Positions 11,673 to 23,320 are shown, counted from the stretch's first letter. The stretch: DNA of 64,000 bases from Hirudinaria manillensis (GCA_034509925.1 CM067538.1:2154501-2218500), one strand, 5' to 3'. Numbers and translations: made by a program. The notes: a model not told the origin generated them from the sequence alone.

Positions 11673-13134
11673 TCATGCCACATGCAAATCTTGGTGAATT
11701 GCAAGTCTTGGTCGAGAGAACTTTCCAAATAAAAGTATCGAATTAGTTCTGGAATCTTTTATGTAAAACAGAAATGGATGATCGGCTCTAAATATAAGAG
11801 CCGGTTTTTGGTGAATCGAAACCGATTCGGAGGACATAGTACTGGATGAAGTGGCACTTGCACCGTTCTCATCAATTTTAATAACAGCTTTGTGAAAGGC
11901 CTGTTGGAGATAGAGTGTGTTCGTTTCCTCAAGGCCACTTAGGTCTGCTTTCTTTGAAAACAATTCCTGTATTCCCAATGCCACAACTTTGTTACCTAAT
12001 TCGTGGTTTGATTTGATTTTAAACTTTGGAATTGTAACATTGGCAATCACCATCTTTATTTTAATTGCTTTCAGTACTTTTGTCGACAGCTGTTTTTCGA
12101 CTTTTTCCAAAAAAGTCATGGCTAGGTCAGGAAGGATGATTCCAAATCGGAAATTATATGAGTAAAAATCTTTTTCGAAAATTTCAAAATTGAGAGTTTC
12201 ATGAAAGCTGTATGAGCCTACTGATGCTGGGTCGTGAAGAAATTCAATTTTCACTGGTTTATTAGGTCTGATGAAGAAGTTTTGAGGTTTTGTGAACTGC
12301 TTTTTAAAAGCTGAAACCACAGAGCTTCGAAATATAAAGCATCGGCGAGAAAAAGTCGAGTATTTGCATTAATATCCTTTGGACGAATTATACCATGTAT
12401 TTTTCCATTGGTTTCTCTAAATATCCAGTTATTAATTGATATTGCAGATAGTTCATTATCACTATAATATGTTATGTTCTTTTGAAATCACGACTAATGT
12501 AAATTTCATTTTGTTATTTAGAAGTTATGTGAACATTAAAAGAAAAGTAATGTTAAGAAGAAATTCATAAAATTAATAATTAATATAAATAAATACAAAT
12601 TTGATTAGTACTAACATGAATAAAGATGTGTAAAGATAGGCTTGATAGTATCTCTCTGATAATTCACGAAATGATGGGAGATATTTAAATCCATGCTGAC
12701 CAAATAAATGGTTTACTATGCTAACATTCTCAGTATTATTAATTCTAGGAATGAAGGTCATAAATTGTTGAAAATATTCATGAATTTGGTCTTGTGGAAT
12801 TCCAGTGGCGATGGTTGAATGAATTTCTTTCAATGTTTTCCCCTTGGCTCCAAGCGAAGTCATCGCAAATGCGAGACAAATACTCAGAGGAGAGAAAATG
12901 ATGTTGCCTTTTTCTTCTTCTGCAATCTTGTTTTGCAATTTGAATCCAAAATCATTATTGGCAGCTGCTAATTTACGCAGTTCAACCGAATTGGAGGCGG
13001 ATGCTTGTTTAATTATTGAAATAAACCAATTTTAATTCTTTTGTCGCAATAATGAATCGCAACTATTTTTATTCCATAAGTATTTATGAACTCACCAAGA
13101 AGCAAGCGGAGAAACAGCAAACAAAAATAGCCAT
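11673..13134 (-). pseudogene. SRP4: serpin pseudogene
   Basis: Exon 1 (13,096-13,134) reads MAIFVCC but is 39 nt instead of 40, changing the phase. The exon 2 acceptor is CAA instead of CAG, the donor after the FRELSERYY region has lost the conserved AG|GTT, and the DFR motif is gone. Exon 3 keeps INNW but has a 1-bp net deletion after the conserved Trp near 12,315. Downstream it is open, with the hinge DENGASATSSS and FRADHPFLF. The normal stop after FSRP is lost, adding about 11 residues. The copy is the partner of SRP1. Independent lesions in every exon make it a clear pseudogene. Confidence 0.85.
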
Positions 13135-13734
13135 TCTGATTTGTTGTATTGCGTCGCATTCTGAAAGCCTTTTTAACATTCAGTTATATCAAAATGCATA
13201 ACAATCACTTATCTATCCATATGAAGACTATCGCAGGAAGAGCAGGAAAACAAAGTTAACTTTGATTTATTACCGCAATCACCAAGAGATTAAATATTTA
13301 TAATGCATTCACACTTGCGCCTCAATTTGAAGTATTATTATGTTTTCATTGTTTTGTTTTTCTTTACAATGCTTTTAGTACAACACAAAATATTGGAATT
13401 TTCTAAAATCTTTTCAATGTTGTTTCTCAAATTTAAAATCTTAATCTACTTCAAGTTTTTTTGAACCAATGGAGTAAAATGTGATAAATTCGTTTGTACG
13501 TGTTACTAGCGTTATCAATTATTAGCGTGGAGTTCTATATCCGAGATCAGGGAAGAATCTGATCTTATATATTTGGGATCTTTGTAAATTGCCATAAAAT
13601 GTGCTACTTGTGTTCACGGCACACTAATTGTTGATCTATGGCTGATATTGAATCATGATTAACGAGGTCATTTTCATCGCTAGATAAATGCATCAAATGT
13701 TTAAGGCAAACTAATTGTTGATCGATGGCTGATA
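13135..13734. other. Host DNA left of the transposon
   Basis: Matches 1,441-2,660 without the MITE. At 13,618-13,734 a host stretch of about 90 bp is present in tandem (two copies of the segment around GATCGATGGCTGATA), and the transposon sits in the second one. No gene is seen. Confidence 0.6.
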
Positions 13735-14071
13735 CCCAGATAGCAAAGATTGATTGGGCCAGCGCCGGTATTTTGATGGCAATCCGGACCGGCCGAGCGC
13801 ACGGTAGTGGCCGCACGGCCGGTCGTCGGCCCGACTGAGGTGGTCCAATTCCGGCAACCGCCTGAAATGGCGAGCTGGTCCAATTCCGGCAAGCCGGACA
13901 CTAAATCGGTCTCCGCCCCCTTCCCAGTCTCCGCCCCCTTCTCAGTTTTGATTGATTTCACAAAAAAAAACTAGTTTCTAATTTTATTGAAAAAGTAACA
14001 AAAAAGGAAAAATGTATTAGAAGAAATATGAGGTAAAATTATTGCACATAATAAACAAATACATATAATGT

Positions 14072-15743
14072 TTAGGAAAATGCTTTACTTAACAATCTTT
14101 TAGTGCGGCCCCCATTCCTGTCTGGGGCATTTCTCAGCCAAAGACGCACTTGCTTCTCCACTTCAGAGTCTGTCACCTTTACAGATCCATTGACAGAGTG
14201 AATGCTCCGAACTGCATCTAGTTGCAATATGTTAAAGCAATTAAAACTTGCAAACGAGATTGGGGAGATCAGAATATTTACCAAGTATAGCTTGGAACAT
14301 GTTTGTTCCACTTAACCCAATCTTCTCCAATTTGTTTGTCCATACGATCCTTAAGGATAATTCATGGGTCAGCAGTCCCCTCAATATTCTGTGAACAGAA
14401 TCTTTAATGGTGATCCCACCAACTAATGAGAATTTTGCAACCTGTAGTTTAAAATATTACTTTTAGTAGACATAATAGGAAAAAAATTCAATCAAAACCT
14501 ACAAATAAGCCATAACAATTTTCATCTGGAAGTTTTGCCTCCAATTTCTTAAAATCATCCTCTGACTGCAAAGGAATTTGTACATCTGGGAGTTTCACAC
14601 TCGTTGTGGTATTGGTTAAGACACCCGACAAACTTTTCATTGACTCCTTTAATTCTGCATTTTGTCTGAGGAGTGCATCCATCTTCAAATTCATAGTTTC
14701 CACTGTCAGTGAAATTAGATTACTATTTAATCAAATTTAAAAGTGAAAAAAAAATCAAGGAATATTACATAGTTCTACCAAAGCTCCAAAATTTTGAGTG
14801 TGAATGGGCATTGCAGTTGTTGTTTGGATTAAACTGGATGCCATCTTCCTAGAGTCTGGTACGTCGAGCATAGTGCCCTTCTGACTTTCACGAAATGATT
14901 CTGAAATGTGTGAATCAATGTTGCAAATACAAATTATGTGAAATACATACAATATCTAAATTCACCAGTTTCATCCAAAGCCACACTGCAATCTGAGGAA
15001 CTGCAAGAAATACCTTGTATTGATGGCTTTTCTGGATATATCCCTTAAAAAAAATTACTAGCTATCAAGACCATTGCTTCTAAATTAAAACAAAAATCAA
15101 CCATTTCTTGAAGCTAAGGCAGGTGGAAGTTTGGGGGTCGGTAAGGTATAATTTCTTTGGTGGCTGCAATGATTCATTTATATATTCATTGTAACTGACA
15201 CATAAAATTTGCAATAGATTTAGTTATCAGAATAAGGCAAAATACTTTGTCTCTGCTTCTTCATCTGTTGAAAGATCTGCTGCAAACTTTCTCTTATGAA
15301 TCTTCCTATAAAATTTCAGTTTGAAATGTTTCACATAATAATTTGGTTTATATCCATGAAACAACCTTCTTTTAATCTTTTCCTTGTTGCTATCGTCACT
15401 AACAACATCAGACAAATCAGTGTATTGTTGTGCTAATTTTCTTTTAGCATTAGCATAATTTATATCGTCTGTATATAAGGATAGATCAACATGCAAAATA
15501 TGACTAGTAGAAAGTTAAAACAAATTAGCATGTCTAACCAGTTTCACAGATGTACCTAACTTTTTCATATCTTGTCCAATTGCTTTCTGGATCATGGCAA
15601 TACTTGACTGCTTTCAAAATCCCAGCTGATGACAGATGTGTCGGCCAATACACAACATCCTCAACTTTGTCGTCGAACCACGAAGTTGGAATAACTTCCA
15701 CCTCTTCACCAGTGTTTGAAGTAAAAACGACGACTCTATACAT
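14072..15743 (-). CDS. Transposon accessory protein with DUF4806-like domain (8 exons)
   Basis: The gene appears spliced, with exons at about 15,539-15,743 (starting MYRVVVFTSNTGEE, with SWFDD and DVVYWP), 15,250-15,474, 15,106-15,193, 14,966-15,050, 14,765-14,898, 14,503-14,703, 14,286-14,443 and 14,072-14,222. The sixth to eighth exons together resemble DUF4806: IPLQSEDDFKKLEAKL, then GGITIKDSVHRILRGLLT, then a WTNK segment. The C-terminus RNGGRTKRLL is basic. No internal stop is seen in these pieces, so it may be intact. Its function is unknown; association with an animal DNA transposase suggests a role in DNA binding or transposition, which is inference. It lies directly downstream of the transposase on the same strand. 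Confidence 0.65.
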
Positions 15744-15818
15744 GACAACTGATCAAAAAAGTTATAATTCAAAAGTAATAAGAGTTATATACACAAGGCT
15801 CAAAATTGTCAGATATAT

Positions 15819-17806
15819 TCAAGTTGTATGAATCAATGGTATCAATAAATACTCATTGCATTCATATTCAAGCTTGACAAATTTGAATTTAATTTCCTTC
15901 ATTTCTGCAATGTGGACTTCTTCATCTAATGTTTTCACTGCAAATATATCAAGTTTAGATGATGGCAGAGGATAAGTAAAAAAATCTTTAACTACTTTAA
16001 AGTATTTGTATTGCACATATATTTTACCATTCTGTGACTTTAAAATACTGGTTATAACTACAGGTGCTTTAATAAAAACACAATCATCATGGGTTCTAAT
16101 ATCAATTATGAAATTTCTGCAATGTAATTGGTAAAACTGTTTATCATTTCCATTTATGCTGCTCACAGATGACTCACGACATTCATATTTAACTGTATTA
16201 AAATTTACTTTTTGGACTTTTGTGACGCCCCGCATTTCAGATACTCGTCTAATTAATTGTGCTAATGGAGTATGTGGCTTCCTCACCAGTCTTTTCAATT
16301 CTTTCAATTTATTTTCAAATGGAAAAGCATTTATATCATTTAAACTTCCGTGGTTCTTAACATCCACAGCTAAATGTATTAAATTGTGGACATTATAGAC
16401 CACAAACTCTTTTCCATACAGAGGAATAGATTCCTTAACAAACAGAGTTAAAAGTTCATTTGCATATTCACAGAAGGACTTGTGATGTGTAGGATGACAC
16501 ATTATGTGTATTCCAACAAACAGGAGTAAGAAATGCTTATATAGTTTGTCAGATAGAATATCTTTTAGGACACATGGGCCTGTATACAAAAGGAACTGAA
16601 TTCTGTGGCCTTCCAGCGATCTATTTCTGAAAGGCTTCGAGGTTTACGTACAAAATCTTTTGGAATGTAAGGCCTTAGTGCAATTAATTTTTTAGAAATA
16701 TCACCTATTTGTTTTCCAGATAACCTTATATTATTATCAATACGTCCTCGTAACCAAAAGTTCATCATTCTTCTTACCACTCCCAAACAAACCAAATGCA
16801 TGTAATCAAGCACAAAATCATTAATTAAATTAACTGGTAGTTTACTTAAAATTGTATCTCCTTTTCTATGTTCATCAAAATTATCACCAATAAATTCTGC
16901 TTGTGTCCTTAAATCTTTGTCTAAATTTAAAAATGTCATTCGATTATTCACAAGTGTGCCTTCTTCCTTACAGCGTTCGCATCCATAGTAACCTGTGTGA
17001 GATTTTATGTTTTTCATAAAAGCTCTCGCAGGTGCGTCACATATAAAGCAATCTATTACCAATTTAAAGTGAAAATCATCAACTGTTATTCCAGAATCAG
17101 TCAATAACACAAGCTCATCAACAAAATCTTGGAGATATTCTGTTATACTAACTGGTTTACCATATCCACAATATAACCCTACAGCAAAAATCTGGGATGG
17201 TAAACCTTTTATCATGCATAAAATTGGCCACAATTCTTGTGATGAACTTTTAAACAAAGGAAGACCATCCACATTGAACTGCAAGTATACATCTGAACCT
17301 ATAACTGCCGTATCTACATTTGTTAACAAAGATATTAAATAGTTTTCAATACCAAAATGATAATATTCTCCTTTCAAATTTGATAGCTGTTTAATATTAT
17401 AGTTGATTGGAGTTTTTAAAAGAGTACGACCATCAATAGGTAGAGTTGAATGATACGGTTTTAAAATGGTTAATAACTTAGACAGTGATGACAATTTTAT
17501 GTTATCTTCTAATGCCCAATGCGATAGCTTATCCGCAAGTGATGGTTCATCGCATGATACTTCTTCAGAACTACTCGAAGAACTAAAATAATCATTTGCA
17601 ATATTATCGCCTTCCGAATATGCTGCGCTAGACTCATCAACTTCGTTTTGGCATCTAAACGTTGTGGTTGAATTGGCATCAGAAGGCGAAAGGAACCTTT
17701 TCTTAATTTCGTCATTAATTTCTTCCAACAGTAAATCGTGCTGTCTTTTGACACGTCTTCTGACCGCCCTCGCCGATCTACCCCAAGAATATCTACTACG
17801 CTTCAT
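15819..17806 (-). pseudogene. Transposase, frame-shifted near 16,600
   Basis: The first 413 codons (16,565-17,806) begin MKRSRYSWGRSARAVRRRVK, a basic N-terminus, then an acidic Ser-rich linker. A motif CDAPARAFMK followed by a zinc-binding-like GYYGCERCK, and later DYMHLVCLGVVRRMM, are typical of Transposase_21/CACTA-like proteins. The open frame ends shortly after DRWKATEF, and a second frame (15,819-16,589) continues with QFLLYTGPCVLKD and an LLLFVGIHIM segment, so one small deletion or insertion near 16,600 separates them. No splice sites are obvious there. The element would need this gene repaired or supplied in trans to move. A sequencing error is possible. Confidence 0.75.
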
Positions 17807-18601
17807 GTTTAAAGCGAGAAACCAAATGTGACAAAATAAGATTACCTTTTTGTCGCGGTCACAAACTCAAAACAGAGGGAGGACCATAAACAATTTTTGA
17901 AAAGAAGCGGGAATAAAAATAACAGGGATCGATGGTTGCTTGTATGATATAGATTAAGTTATCCTCATATTTTTTTTTATTTCAATTTAAATTGTTTATT
18001 TAATAATTGTTTGATAATTTAATTTAAATTATAATAACTTTTTAGGCAGTTATACAACATAATTATGTAACTATAGTTATGTACTACATAATATGTATGC
18101 ATACATAATATAAAATAATAATATGTATTACATATATACATCGGACCCCAATATGCAGAATAGTAGCCGGCTGCCGTACGTCGGCCGAGTGTAACCTTAG
18201 CGGTCATGTAGCGCCATCTATCCGATTAGTAGCCGGCTGTCGTACGTCGGCCGAGTTTAACTGGTCCTGCATAAGAATTGTAATAGGCCCGACCCGGCCA
18301 TGCAATGCCGGCGCCTAACCATGTTCCGGTCCGGATATCATTGCTGTCTGGGTAATGAATTATGATTAACGAGATCATTTTCATATCTCTAGATAAATGC
18401 ATTAAATGTTTCTCGTCCATCATGATTTCATTTTTATTCTTATCCTCCTATAAATTTAAATTTCTTGTATGATTAAATGGTGAATTAAACATCCTTTTTG
18501 AACTGATTATTCATACATAATTTTACAAAACTTATCCTCATCATTTGATTGTGAATTCATCAGGAATTTTTTTCCGGTTTTTCTTGACGCTAGTAGTATG
18601 T

Positions 18602-18755
18602 TCTAGTGCGTATGAGGGTAATGACAAGGTCATGCAGCATGTTCGAATCCCAGCTCGGACGCACAGGCGCGGTCGGGAAGAAGCGCTACATAAATCCGGA
18701 GCGGATAGGTGGTCTTCCATTAGAGGACAGCATCAGCGGACAACAATATAATTTT
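18602..18755 (+). mobile_element. tRNA-derived SINE candidate
   Basis: GTTCGAATCCC at 18,641-18,651 matches the RNA polymerase III B box of tRNA genes. It is followed by a GC-richer body containing GAAGCGCTACATAAATCC, a tail type seen in several SINEs, and then AT-rich sequence. The GC content contrasts with the flanks, and the segment is absent from the paralogous position near 2,970. I do not see a clean A box or target duplications, so it is a candidate. Confidence 0.5.
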
Positions 18756-19013
18756 TAATTTAATTTATATTCAGAATCTCAGCACCAATATTTTATTTGG
18801 CTCAATGAGCTGAGTCTTCAGTGATTCATAAAACATGAAATTATAAATTATACCAAAATTTAAAATGTTTATGTTGGGTATTTCGAATTAAAATCAAATA
18901 TATTGTGGAGCTGTTAATGAGCCGTTCAATTTCAAGTGTTTTTATTCAACAGTAGCTAATTAATTAATTTTATTTTAAAATTAACTTTTCCTCTTCAAAG
19001 TTAATTTAGATCT

Positions 19014-20450
19014 TTATCTCTGGTGTTTAAAAGAAAAGCTTCTTAAAGAAGGTTGAGAGAACCTGCCAAAGAAAAGCAATGAACTGCTATTGACGTGTTT
19101 GATATAAAAGAGGAACGGATGGTCAACTCTGAAGTTAACAACTTGACCTCTTACGGCCACTTGAATTGAAGTCGCTGCAGCAGCCACCACACCGTTTTCA
19201 TCAATTTCAAAAACAGTTTTATGAACAGATTTTGAGACGTAACTATTGTTCACTATACCATTTAGATTTGCTAGATCCTGCAAGAACATAAGTCTGATTC
19301 CAACTTTTGCAAGATCCGTCTTCAAATCAAAGCTCGACTCCATGTTAAATTTTGGAATTGAAAGGTTTGCAATAACTGGGCTTAATGTGATGCGTTTTAG
19401 CATCTCTGCTGATAACATGTTTTCAACTTCTTGTAATGAAGTTATCTCCAAATTTGGCCGGATGATGCCAAATCTAAAATCAGGTGATTTGAATTCTTTT
19501 TCTAAAACATCAAAATCGGGAGCTATGTGAATGCCGTAAAAAGCGTTAGATACTGGATCGTGAAGAAACGGGATCTGAATGGGTTCTATGGGATTTTTCA
19601 CAAAAAAAGTTTGAGATATCGTTAAGCTATTATTGAAAGGTGAAGCCCACTGATTTTCGAAGTATAATGCATTGACGAGAAATAAAACCGTATTGACATT
19701 AAAGTCACTGGGATTGGTGATGTCTTTAATTTTGTCTTTAGTCTTTTGGGATGTCCAGTTGTTAATAATGGAAGAAATATTATCTCTATTCCTGAAATGA
19801 ATCAAATCATTATTCATTTCAGCCGATATGCACGAATTTCATTATGTTCCAATCGATTAATACCAATATTATATTATCTTTCAAATTTCAGAAAATTATG
19901 GAATAATTACCAAAAATTAACAGTCTCGACTTCTGAAGCAAAGTAGTTTTGGGATGAATTGATAAATGATGGATTAACATCTTTTGAGGCATATAATTTG
20001 TTTGCAAGGATCACTTCGGTTCCTATTTCACTTCTCGGGATTAATCCTGTGAGTTGCTTGAAATTTTCTTTTATTTCTTCTTGCGTCAAGTTACTCATGA
20101 ACATCGCTCGACGAATTTCTTGCAGTGTCTCATTTCTGGCTCCAAGTGAGATCATTGCCAAGGCGACGGAAATGCTCAAAGGTGAGAAAATTATGTTATC
20201 TTTCTTCGTCTCCTTAAACTTCCTGAACAATTTCAGTCCAAAATCATTATTGGCCCCAACTACGTTATTCAGTTGACTTGATGTAGCCAGAGTTTCTTAA
20301 AAATTATTTTTTAATTGGTCAATTCTTTAATTTAATCACACGTCACAGTTACATTTAAGAAACAAATTAAATAAATTGTTTCAAATTTTAAACCCCACCA
20401 GAAAGTATATTGAACAAAACTGAAATCTTCCAAATTGTTTTCAATTTCAT
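19014..20450 (-). CDS. SRP5: secreted serpin, intact, predicted P1 Arg
   Basis: Exons are modelled at 20,399-20,450, 19,911-20,295 and 19,014-19,791, 404 aa in frame. Exon 1 encodes MKLKTIWKISVLFNILS, a signal peptide. Exon 2 has DNIIFSPLSISVALAM. Exon 3 has INNWTSQKT, LYFENQW, FRFGIIRP and the hinge DENGVVAAAATS. With the hinge Glu as P17, P1-P1' is Arg-Gly in VAVRGQ, implying a trypsin-like target. The loop after P1 is short. The signature reads FRVDHPFLF. The C-terminus runs 11 residues past the usual FSQP. It is the most divergent member here and has no partner in the first block copy. Confidence 0.87.
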
Positions 20451-20767
20451 CCTTAAAAATATTAAAAATATATATTGTTTTAATAGCATATGCCCGTTAC
20501 AGCGACATCATTCGCTAGAAACTAATTAATAATAATAATAATTAAATGACCTTCTATTGACGGATGTTGACGCTTTTCAAAACCTTGCTCGAATTTATAT
20601 AAGAAAACACCTAGCAAATAGATTATCTTGGCAAATCGAACGTCGAGCCGACTATAGTTAAATCGAATTCCCTTAGACCAATTTCCAATCAGGCTGCATT
20701 TATATTGCGTTGCGATATTGCGATATGGGAGATTAATGAAAAGCGTTTCTAATGACATAAAATATAT
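20451..20767. other. SRP5 upstream flank
   Basis: No gene is seen. From about 20,665 the sequence matches copy 1 from about 3,040, so the junction of the SRP5-containing segment with the duplicated block lies near 20,660. Confidence 0.55.
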
Positions 20768-20978
20768 TGTTGGATCCCTGGATCCAGATAATTGAAGAAT
20801 AATTAAAATTATATTGCTGATTAATTAATTTAGTAATTAATTAAATTTATTAAAATTTAATTATTAAATTAGATTCCAAGACGTAGACAATTGAGCATTG
20901 TACATCTTCCAAGCCATCTGAACACTTTCAATAAACCTGACCTTCCATAATTAGTTTGAGGACCACGGGTTATTACAA
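20768..20978. mobile_element. MITE copy 2 (211 bp, perfect TA duplication)
   Basis: Starts TTGTTGGATCCCTGGATCC and ends CGGGTTATTACAA, flanked by TA on both sides. The paralogous empty site at about 3,142 (in CATAAAATATATCTTTC) has one TA, which proves insertion and target duplication in this block copy. It is shorter than copies 1 and 3, lacking about 80 bp of the interior with the GAGAGAGCGAGAG segment. Confidence 0.88.
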
Positions 20979-21856
20979 TATCTTTCAATGTTAATCGTTG
21001 GTCCGAAAAAATATATTCGAGTGCATTTCCTACATAAATCAACATGTTAAATTATATATGATATATTTATTATATTAAACTATATATGAATGTTTGTCCA
21101 AAATTGTATCAAGTTAGCAAACTAAGTGCAAACTGATTTTTTATTGGGAGTATTTCTCTCCACCATTTTTAGTTTGCGATGTTTAAGTAGCACAAGTTAT
21201 GATTCCTAAGGTGTCGTGCATCGCAGTTAGACCAGAACGAGAAAATAATAAACAAAACATCGAGACGTTATCAACAATGAAAACCTTTCTTAGTTTAGAT
21301 ATTAACTTAAATTAATATTGCAATACTTTTTCTAACAAAGATTATTATTAATACAGCTATTATTAATGATATTGCTAATACGTTTTGTTACATCGTAAGC
21401 TATATAAATTTCAATCTACATATGGCACCGTAAGGTTATAATGTATATTAAACAACAAACAATTCAGAAGAAATATGATTAGGCACCTTTACTTCAAATA
21501 AAATCAATTTCAATAATATGGTCTTAAGCTAATCTTACAATAAGTGTAATATTTAAAATTTTAAATGAATTGTAAAAGTGAAAGAAATATGATTTAGGGT
21601 ATTAGAATCCCGTACGGACTAATAGACTTTGCAGGAAATTAGTGTCCCTATGTGCTGTTTGTCACTTTTATCAGGTGCCTACGTTAAACTAAAGTAAAAT
21701 CCTAGAAAAAAACTGCTCTTAAGTCAGGTTTTACCCTGTTCTCGGGTGCCCAAATTCTCAGGTTTTGTTGTATTTGTTTGCAACAATTCCGTTTATTTTA
21801 GCAACAAGTTGTGCTTTGTGCATCCAATTTTCATTTTTATTATCTTGTCAAATTTA
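20979..21856. other. Duplicated non-coding DNA between MITE 2 and LINE
   Basis: Matches 3,142-4,168 closely with small gaps. No gene is seen. Confidence 0.6.
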
Positions 21857-23190
21857 AATTTAATTTAAATTTATTTATTTATTTCTCAACAAATTGAAGG
21901 GTCATCCAATGACCACTAACACAAATTTGAATAAGTACAGCAAATTGAGCGTAAATAAAGTGCAGAAGCAAGCTTAAATTGATAGGTATTTGTTGAAGTC
22001 AGTAGTCGAGATGCAGGATTTAAATCGGGATAAAGTTGAGGAGTTTATTATATCAAGGGGTAAGGAGTTCCAGGGCTTGATGATCCGGTTGGTGAAAAAG
22101 TTCTGCCTGTGACTGGTGAGACACTTCTCTTGGCGTAGACGAAGGGGATGACCACGGGTTCTGGAAGTTAGAAATGTAGGGAACTCTGGAATCTTGCATA
22201 TAGTATGGCCGTGGATTATTTTGTAGCATAGGCATAAGTCACAGATGAGGCGACGATGTTCGAGTGTTTTGAGTCCGAGTTGTTTTAGTCTGTTGGGGTA
22301 GGGCAGAGCTCTGAGACCAGGAATCATTCTTGTGAAATATTTTTGCACCTTTTCTATTTTAGTTTTAAGCTGTTTGGTGTGTGGGTTCCATATTGGGGAG
22401 CAGTATTCGAGAATCGGCCGGACGAAGGAGCAGTATGCTTTGGTTAAAATGTTTTTGTTCCTGGTGCGAAAGCATTTGGAAATCAAATGTAACCTCACAA
22501 ATGCTTTGTGGACAATATTGCTGATGTGTGCCTTGTAAGTAAGTTTGTCGTCGATGAGGACTCCGAGATCCCGGGTAGTTTCTAATAGAGGTACTGTTTG
22601 TGATGCAATTGTATAATGTCTAGGTGGAGTCCTGGTACGAGCTGACCTGACAGAGATTTGGATGCATTTCTCCGGAGCAAGCTGTAGTTGCCACCTGTTG
22701 CTCCATGACACCAACTTATTAATAGCAGACTGCAGGGAGGAACTTTGAGTGAGTGGTGATGCTGAGTACAGTTTGATATCGTCAGCAAATAGTTTTGATT
22801 TGACGTAGTTATCGTTAAGCGTATCGGTAACATCGTTAATGTATATAAGGAAAAGTGTAGGTCCAAGCACACTCCCCTGAGGCACGCCACTAATCACGTC
22901 CACTTCATTGGAAAGGTGGCCATTAATTTTTACTGCCTGGGTTCGGTTGGATAAGAAAGCTTCAAGCCATAAAAGTAGATTGCCTGAGATGCCATAGGCC
23001 TGAAGTTTAGATAGTAGCTTTAGGTGAGACACCGAGTCGAAGGCTTTTCTAAAGTCAAAGTATATTATGTCTGTTCCCTGGTTCATTGATGCCGACCAAT
23101 CATATGTACATTCAATCAGGTTGGAGCACGTAGATCTGGAATTTAAAAAGCCATGCTGTTCAGGTGATATGAGGTTGTTAGCTTGTAATT
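21857..23190 (-). mobile_element. 5'-truncated CR1/jockey-like LINE
   Basis: The element runs on the minus strand from the codons for NLISPEQHGFLNSRST (about 23,180) to a 3' tail of AAAT-type repeats at about 21,857-21,890. The uninterrupted paralogous site is at about 4,168 (TCTTGTCAAATTGTAAATAATG), so the insertion happened after the block duplication. A 4-5 base AATT overlap is the likely target duplication. The related fragment at 148-1,031 shares its 3' end. Confidence 0.85.
21974..23086 (-). CDS. Reverse transcriptase, C-terminal part, in LINE
   Basis: An uninterrupted 370-codon frame with YFDFRKAFDSVSH, SGVPQGSVLGPTLFL, the catalytic FADDIKLYS, LGVLIDDKL and the thumb/C-terminal QLGLKTLEHRR. 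The frame is open upstream to about 23,180, so the annotated Met is internal. The FADD active site and absence of stops indicate a young insertion. The endonuclease domain and N-terminal RT motifs are lost by 5' truncation, so the copy cannot move by itself. Confidence 0.85.
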   Translation of the reverse strand: MNQGTDIIYFDFRKAFDSVSHLKLLSKLQAYGISGNLLLWLEAFLSNRTQAVKINGHLSNEVDVISGVPQGSVLGPTLFLIYINDVTDTLNDNYVKSKLFADDIKLYSASPLTQSSSLQSAINKLVSWSNRWQLQLAPEKCIQISVRSARTRTPPRHYTIASQTVPLLETTRDLGVLIDDKLTYKAHISNIVHKAFVRLHLISKCFRTRNKNILTKAYCSFVRPILEYCSPIWNPHTKQLKTKIEKVQKYFTRMIPGLRALPYPNRLKQLGLKTLEHRRLICDLCLCYKIIHGHTICKIPEFPTFLTSRTRGHPLRLRQEKCLTSHRQNFFTNRIIKPWNSLPLDIINSSTLSRFKSCISTTDFNKYLSI

Positions 23191-23320
23191 GTAAATAATG
23201 TCAGAATTTTAGTTAGACTATGAATTATATTGAATAAATTCTTAAATTAAAATCAAAAACACTATACGTTCCTGAATGTTGATCTAATCCAATGGGTTAG
23301 TATTTTTTTCTACTACAACA

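Larger units (their letters stand above)
13735..18352 (-). mobile_element. 4.6-kb two-gene DNA transposon, CACTA/EnSpm-like
   Basis: The left end starts CCCAGATAGCAAAGATT and the inverted right end starts CCCAGACAGCAATGATA, a terminal inverted repeat with three mismatches in 17. TA flanks both ends (13,733-13,734 and 18,353-18,354), and the uninterrupted paralogous site at about 2,666 has a single TA, so the target duplication is TA. Subterminal GC-rich repeats are present: GGTCCAATTCCGGCAA twice near 13,844-13,890, and a ~30-bp direct repeat at 18,161-18,195 and 18,222-18,255. The element carries a transposase (15,819-17,806) and a second spliced gene with a DUF4806-like domain (14,072-15,743), both on the minus strand. 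The superfamily name rests on transposase motifs only. Confidence 0.85.

Noticed and set aside
15550-15831. 93-codon plus-strand ORF inside the transposon
   Set aside because: It is antisense to the first exon of the DUF4806-like gene, which has clear splice sites and protein similarity.
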